This document shows, one piece after another, positions 16,061-19,712 of a stretch of 19,712 nt of DNA. Location of the stretch: positions 1 through 19,712 of the forward strand of contig JAWOJF010000193.1 in assembly GCA_046481785.1 (NCBI GenBank), read 5' to 3'. Every line of letters starts with the position of its first letter. Position 1 is the stretch's first letter. The notes below the pieces were generated by a model. It saw nothing but the letters and a program-made list of their open reading frames with translations. It was not told the origin of the DNA and ran no database searches. The translations under genes and the position numbers were made by a program. The stretch is from JAWOJF01 sp046481785 (GTDB lineage Bacteria; Bacteroidota; Ignavibacteria; Ignavibacteriales; Ignavibacteriaceae).

Positions 16061-16627
16061 TTAAACATGTACTATAAAATGACATGTTTTACCGCCGCGC
16101 CTTACAGTTTCCGCAATATCCACTTTAATTGCTTTGCCGAGAGCTGTTTCAAAAATAGTCTGGTGTGTCATGCGCGTACATTCGCAGTGAACATCATCCG
16201 GTTTTGGAGTTCGGTATTTTGCAGCGGGACAGTAGCATCCCGGTGATGTTTCACCATATCTTATATGAACTTTATTTTCTTCTCTCCATATCTCAAAATT
16301 CTGATCGTAAGCTTCTATTAATTTATCAAGGTCTCCTTTTCCCTTTGCTGCAATATCCTGTTTGAAGCTGTGCCGGCTGTAACATGCCTTCCCGCAGTTT
16401 TCAACCACTTTTACAATAGTATCCTTATCAAGAACATTCTCCATTGAATCAAGCAGGTCTGAAAGCCAGTGTTCTACAAATTCCTTTTCTCCTTTAAGCT
16501 GCATAAATTTCTCATCCTCATCACCGGGAGAGTTATCATCTGTAGTACTGCCGTATAAAAAGGGGGGGAGTGCAAAAGGACAAACTCCCAACGCAATAAG
16601 CTTATGAGCAAATTCTTTTCTATCCAT
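16061..16627 (-). CDS. Cysteine-rich protein with Tat-like N-terminus (paralog A)
   Basis: A 188-residue protein paralogous to its upstream neighbour. The N-terminus MDRKEFAHKLIALG resembles a twin-arginine signal, but the pair is Arg-Lys instead of Arg-Arg. Ordered conserved features are GKACY with Cys82 (plus Cys78), CYCP with Cys131 and Cys133, CEC with Cys148 and Cys150, and a C-terminal RRGGKTCHF with Cys182. The CxC...CxC core suggests a metal or Fe-S site. The family looks like the uncharacterised DUF6144 type, with a C-terminus reminiscent of V4R / L-2-amino-thiazoline-4-carboxylate hydrolase-like proteins; this assignment is from memory and tentative. A strong aaggag (16632-16637) precedes the ATG. 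Function unknown. Confidence 0.72.
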   Translation of the reverse strand: MDRKEFAHKLIALGVCPFALPPFLYGSTTDDNSPGDEDEKFMQLKGEKEFVEHWLSDLLDSMENVLDKDTIVKVVENCGKACYSRHSFKQDIAAKGKGDLDKLIEAYDQNFEIWREENKVHIRYGETSPGCYCPAAKYRTPKPDDVHCECTRMTHQTIFETALGKAIKVDIAETVRRGGKTCHFIVHV

Positions 16628-16648
16628 AATGCTCCTTAAATATCGGAG

Positions 16649-16661
16649 GGGATAACATCCC
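16649..16661. repeat. Small hairpin in the paralog A leader
   Basis: gggat (16649-16653) pairs with atccc (16657-16661) across a 3-nt loop. The sequence cgggat also forms the adjacent terminator stem at 16682-16699, so the two may be copies of one short palindrome. It lies just upstream of the ribosome-binding site of paralog A and could affect its translation. Confidence 0.3.
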
Positions 16662-16674
16662 GCTCATTAAATGT

Positions 16675-16699
16675 AAAAAACCGCAGGATAAATCCCGCG
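16675..16699 (-). terminator. Intrinsic terminator after paralog B
   Basis: Read on the - strand, an 8-bp stem (16699-16692 with 16689-16682, one G-T wobble, 2-nt loop) begins directly after the TAG stop of paralog B and is followed within two bases by six T residues (16680-16675). It would reduce read-through from B into A, which has its own strong ribosome site. Confidence 0.6.
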
Positions 16700-17302
16700 C
16701 TACACTAATGTAATTTTAAAGCGGCATGTTTTACCGCCGCGTTTAAGTGATTCAAGAAGTTCAACTTCAACCTGCCGTTTTAAATACATGCCAAACATCT
16801 CCTTTACATATCCAACAGAGCAATGGCAGTAAGTGCCTGATAAACCCTCCGGGCCTTTTTCAACCAATGGACAAAGGCAAAATCCGTCTGCAACTTTTAA
16901 TCCGGCTGGATTTTTTACATACCGGAACTCAATTACATTATCCTTAAATGATGCCGCTTCTTCACCGGCATATTGATTAATACCTTTTACAAAGTCTTCC
17001 GGTGTTGTTGCAGGAATATCTTCCGGTTTTACATTTCTATGTTCAAGTGAACCGAGATAACATGCCTTCCCCTGGGTTTCCATTATCTTTATCCTGGTCT
17101 TTTCATCAACTTCTCCATCAAGTACATTCATAAATCTTTTAACCCATGTCTGGCTGAATTCCACTTTCTTTTCGCAGGGAGTTTCATTTGAATCAGGCAA
17201 AAGAGTATTTGCAATACATTTATCTGCTCCGCCGAAACAAATAGCGGCACAAGTTAATGCGCCTGCTTTAGCTGATTTAGTAACAAATTTACGTCTGTCC
17301 AT
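16700..17302 (-). CDS. Tat-exported cysteine-rich protein (paralog B)
   Basis: A 200-residue protein with a convincing twin-arginine signal: MDRRKFVTKSAKAGALTCAA has Arg3-Arg4, Phe6 and a mild hydrophobic stretch, so it is probably exported folded with its cofactor. Conserved features shared in order with paralog A are GKACY (Cys81), FCLCP (Cys142, Cys144), YCHC (Cys159, Cys161) and RGGKTCRF (Cys193). Extra cysteines (18, 22, 29, 43) lie in the signal and linker. Tat export together with a CxC/CxC cluster suggests metal or Fe-S binding; that is inference. The family looks DUF6144-like. An aagga site precedes the ATG. It lies 25 bp after the membrane protein gene at 17327-17710, so those two likely share a transcript. 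Confidence 0.76.
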   Translation of the reverse strand: MDRRKFVTKSAKAGALTCAAICFGGADKCIANTLLPDSNETPCEKKVEFSQTWVKRFMNVLDGEVDEKTRIKIMETQGKACYLGSLEHRNVKPEDIPATTPEDFVKGINQYAGEEAASFKDNVIEFRYVKNPAGLKVADGFCLCPLVEKGPEGLSGTYCHCSVGYVKEMFGMYLKRQVEVELLESLKRGGKTCRFKITLV

Positions 17303-17326
17303 TATTTTCCTTTATAAAATAACTTA

Positions 17327-17710
17327 TTATGCATGCACAGCGGCTGGAATTTTTGCCTTAAACAGAACAGTAGTAACAAGTTCTATAAGAATACCATAAA
17401 TTAATCCCATCACTATTGCAGAGATAAACATTGCAGATCGGGAGAATTCCGGGTTTTCCGGTGCCATAAGTCCGCTGAATGCCAGAGGAAGGCTGAAAAG
17501 AATACCGATTACTCCTCCGTGTATTAACCAGTGCCCTATTTTTAATGCGCTTATGCCAATTACAAATCCTGCTAAGGTACGGCTAATTATTATTTGCCAT
17601 GCTGCTGCTGCAGGTAATTCACCAGAACTACTTGATGCAAAACCGAAGCAAATAAGACCTGTTACAAATCCCATCAAGGTTGCTACAACAAATCTTTTTG
17701 AATTAAACAT
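17327..17710 (-). CDS. Four-helix integral membrane protein of unknown function
   Basis: A 127-residue membrane protein with four predicted helices at about 8-26, 40-57, 62-82 and 92-115, Gly-rich within each. His62 and His67 (GHWLIHGG) lie at the start of helix 3, a possible metal or heme contact. The start at 17710 (ATG) is chosen over an in-frame GTG at 17719 because that GTG overlaps the aaagg ribosome site (17719-17723), which sits 8 nt before the ATG. It is the first gene of the - strand cluster and is followed by the Tat protein after 25 bp, so it may serve as that protein's membrane partner. No family was recognised. Confidence 0.72.
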   Translation of the reverse strand: MFNSKRFVVATLMGFVTGLICFGFASSSSGELPAAAAWQIIISRTLAGFVIGISALKIGHWLIHGGVIGILFSLPLAFSGLMAPENPEFSRSAMFISAIVMGLIYGILIELVTTVLFKAKIPAAVHA

Positions 17711-18091
17711 TTTGAACACCTTTCAATTATTGGTGATTAAAAAAGATTAATTTGATTGTTATTGCTGGAATGTGAAATTGAAGTTTACAAGAATTGAAGG
17801 AAATATTGAACAGCTTATTCCGCTGATACTCCATTTTTGATTCCCCGGGTAAAACTTAATAAGCAACTTAGGAGTATTGCTTAATCTGGTCAACTAAATT
17901 ATTATAAACGGCTTTCAAAAAAAAATTGATTGATGGAGCCTAATTTTCAAAGATGAAACGAAAACCACTTAGGCACTTAGGACACTAAGTTACACTTAGA
18001 ATAAATTTTATGAATAATAAGATTGTTATCTCAGCAAGCCGTATTTTTAATATATAAAAATTTCTTTTACTGCACATCAAAGGGTAGAACA
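17711..18091. other. Divergent intergenic region
   Basis: This 381-bp gap lies between the - strand cluster and the + strand nuclease gene and should hold both promoters. It contains the second repeat copy (17961-18010). No match to TAnnTTTG with a suitable -33 element was found, and no convincing small gene. An A9 run occurs near 17920-17930. Confidence 0.5.
17961..18010 (+). repeat. Dispersed repeat, copy 2
   Basis: Direct-orientation copy of the repeat at 15784-15830: 29 identical bp (17961-17989), then a 5-nt difference, then cttagaataa and an A/T-rich tail. The two copies bracket the four - strand genes at 15839-17710. Confidence 0.65.
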
Positions 18092-19489
18092 TTGAAAATA
18101 CAATTCTTCGGCGCCGCTCAGGAAGTAACAGGAACACAGCATCTGCTTACAGTTAATGGTAAAAATATTCTTTTAGACTGCGGATTGTACCAGGGAAGAC
18201 GTAAAATTGCTTTCGAAGTAAATAAAAACTTTCCTTTTAATCCTGCTGAAATTGATGTTGTACTTTTATCCCATGCTCATATTGACCACTCCGGAAATAT
18301 TCCTAATCTTGTTAAGAATGGATTTAGCGGGCAGATATATACCACATCTGCTACTGTTGATCTGTGCCAGCTTATGCTGAGGGATTCGGCATACCTGCAG
18401 GAAAAAGATGTAAGGTTTGTAAATAAAAAAAGGGCAAAGCAGAAAAAAATTCTTTTCGAACCGCTTTACTCTATTGAAGATGTAGAAAAGGCAGTCCAGA
18501 GTTTTGTCGGCGTCCAGTATGATAAAGCGATTGAAGTTGCCCCCGGTGTTAAAGCAACCTTTGCAGACGCAGGCCATATACTTGGTTCAGCAGGTATACT
18601 TTTGGAAATTAATGAAGATGGAAAAACTAAACGTTTTGCTTTCAGCGGTGATATAGGCAGGCCGGAAATGCCGATTATTCGTGATCCGAAAATTATTGGT
18701 GATCTTGACGTTCTGATTATGGAAAGCACATACGGGAACAGGCTTCACCCGGTGGTTGGTGAAATAGAAGAGGAAACGGCTGTAATAATAAATGAAGTTG
18801 TAAAACGCGGAGGAAAAATTATTATTCCCGCATTTGCAGTGGGCAGAACTCAGCTCCTGGTTTATGTGCTTCATAAATTGTTTGACCAGAACAGGATACC
18901 CCAGTTCCCTATTTTTGTTGATTCACCCCTTGCTGTTAATACTACTGAAATTTACCGCACGCACCCTGAATGTTTTGACAGGGAAACATACAGGGTGTTT
19001 ATTGATAATTATCAGGATCCTTTCGGTTTTAACAGGCTTACATATATACGGGATGCAGCAAAATCCAAAGAGTTAAATAATTTCCAGGGGCCCTGCATGA
19101 TAATATCTGCATCAGGCATGGCTGAAGGCGGCAGGATTTTACATCATTTAAAAAATAATATTGAGAATCCAAATAATCTTATTCTGTTTGCAGGTTATGC
19201 TGCACAGGAAACTCTTGCACGTAAAATTATGGACGGCAATGAAGAAGTAAATATTCTCGGCGAAGTTTACAAGGTTAAAGCTCAAATCAAAAAAATGGAT
19301 TATTTCAGCGGGCACGCAGACCAGAAAGGCCTGCTTGAGTATCTTGATTTTTCCTCACCACAAAAATTAAATAATATTTTTCTTGTTCACGGTGAAGAAG
19401 ATCAGGCACTGCCGCTAAAAGAAAAGATAGTTAGTAAAGGATTTAAGAATGTTTCTTACCCCAAGAAGGGGGATGTGGTGGAGGTGTAA
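18092..19489 (+). CDS. Metallo-beta-lactamase/beta-CASP ribonuclease (RNA-processing, YSH1/CPSF-like)
   Basis: A cytoplasmic zinc-dependent nuclease of 465 residues, a normal length for bacterial YSH1-like (COG1236-type) proteins. The MBL signature is HAHIDH at 61-66; a downstream histidine lies in DAGHILGSA and the bridging aspartate in FSGDIG. Beta-CASP features follow: ESTYGNR, then PAFAVGRTQ, then SASGMAEGGRILHHL with the motif-C-type histidines, and FSGHAD near the C-terminus. There is no KH domain. The TTG at 18092 is chosen because MKIQFFGAAQEVTG is the family's usual N-terminus and aaaggg (18079-18084) lies 7 nt upstream. An in-frame TTG at 18023 would add 23 residues unlike the family. 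Family members cleave or trim RNA; the specific target is unknown. Confidence 0.9.
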   Translation: MKIQFFGAAQEVTGTQHLLTVNGKNILLDCGLYQGRRKIAFEVNKNFPFNPAEIDVVLLSHAHIDHSGNIPNLVKNGFSGQIYTTSATVDLCQLMLRDSAYLQEKDVRFVNKKRAKQKKILFEPLYSIEDVEKAVQSFVGVQYDKAIEVAPGVKATFADAGHILGSAGILLEINEDGKTKRFAFSGDIGRPEMPIIRDPKIIGDLDVLIMESTYGNRLHPVVGEIEEETAVIINEVVKRGGKIIIPAFAVGRTQLLVYVLHKLFDQNRIPQFPIFVDSPLAVNTTEIYRTHPECFDRETYRVFIDNYQDPFGFNRLTYIRDAAKSKELNNFQGPCMIISASGMAEGGRILHHLKNNIENPNNLILFAGYAAQETLARKIMDGNEEVNILGEVYKVKAQIKKMDYFSGHADQKGLLEYLDFSSPQKLNNIFLVHGEEDQALPLKEKIVSKGFKNVSYPKKGDVVEV

Positions 19490-19615
19490 AGCGGATCGTA
19501 TTACCTTTTATACATGATTTTCAACCGTTCATAAATAACCTGAAATATTTACTTGAATCTGATACGATTATCAGCAAAGTTTCTTCCAAAATATTTTCAA
19601 ATACACGGAGGAACT

Positions 19616-19712
19616 GTGAAAACTATTGTTAAACTATTTGTATTAATAATAATCCTTTCTTTTAACATCTTACCACAGGATGATAATAAAATAACTGTCG
19701 GGGACAGAATTA
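19616..19712 (+). CDS. Start of an exported protein (partial, runs off the window)
   Basis: A GTG at 19616 lies 4 nt after a strong ggagg (19607-19611). The 32 codons present encode a signal peptide (MKTIVKLFVLIIILSFNILP, with cleavage likely shortly after) and then QDDNKITVGDRI. The frame is open to the window edge. The mature protein's family cannot be judged from so few residues. Confidence 0.6.
   Translation, partial: MKTIVKLFVLIIILSFNILPQDDNKITVGDRI

Noticed and set aside
17727..17834. 35-codon - strand frame with an ATG at 17834 and a ggggA-like site upstream
   Set aside because: The translation has no domain-like pattern, its composition looks like random A/T-rich spacer, and its end runs almost into the upstream region of the next - strand gene.
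18023..18091. Upstream TTG extension of the beta-CASP nuclease (23 extra codons)
   Set aside because: The extra residues do not look like the family N-terminus and no ribosome site precedes them, whereas the TTG at 18092 has both.

Overview
The window is AT-rich bacterial DNA. Its large MacB/FtsX-type permeases of about 800 residues in tandem, a promoter matching the Bacteroidota pattern, and palindrome-rich spacers suggest a member of the Bacteroidota / Ignavibacteria / Chlorobi group. This is inference: no rRNA or other taxonomic marker gene is present. No tRNA, CRISPR array or intact transposase was found. Layout, left to right: (1) 1-430, a gene-free stretch packed with perfect palindromes, including a 127-bp composite element at 47-173. 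(2) 431-6109, a three-gene set on the + strand: an ABC ATPase and two paralogous full-length FtsX/MacB permeases. (3) 6243-7031, a class D (OXA-type) beta-lactamase whose natural start appears to be ATC, so ATG-based gene calling truncates it and loses its active-site serine. It ends in an intrinsic terminator. (4) 7141-8268, a secreted amidohydrolase with a Bacteroidota-type promoter and a strong terminator, then 8505-9344, a D-amino-acid transaminase. (5) 9374-9950, two small genes: a 40-residue membrane protein on the - strand and a 71-residue zinc-ribbon protein on the + strand. (6) 10139-14985, two more FtsX/MacB permeases with no ATPase beside them. (7) 15022-17710, all - strand: a GNAT acetyltransferase, a 54-residue membrane protein, two paralogous cysteine-rich proteins with Tat-like N-termini, and a 127-residue four-helix membrane protein. 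The last four genes are bracketed by two direct copies of a dispersed repeat (15784-15830 and 17961-18010). (8) 18092-19489, a metallo-beta-lactamase/beta-CASP RNA-processing nuclease, then the first 32 codons of an exported protein cut by the window end.

How the genes may work together: the ATPase plus four permeases would form MacB-like complexes that use ATP in the cytoplasm to move their large periplasmic domains, in export of peptides, drugs or lipoproteins. Only one ATPase is present, and it has unusual residues in its signature and D-loop regions. The second permease pair therefore either shares this ATPase or uses one encoded elsewhere. The beta-lactamase and the D-amino-acid transaminase both touch D-amino-acid or cell-wall chemistry, but separate terminators suggest separate transcription.

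The least explained unit is the repeat-bracketed - strand cluster at 15839-17710. Its two cysteine-rich paralogs keep the same ordered pattern (GKACY, CxCP, CxC, RGGKTCxF), probably a metal or cofactor site, and they sit with two small membrane proteins. I regard this cluster as the best candidate for an undescribed system.
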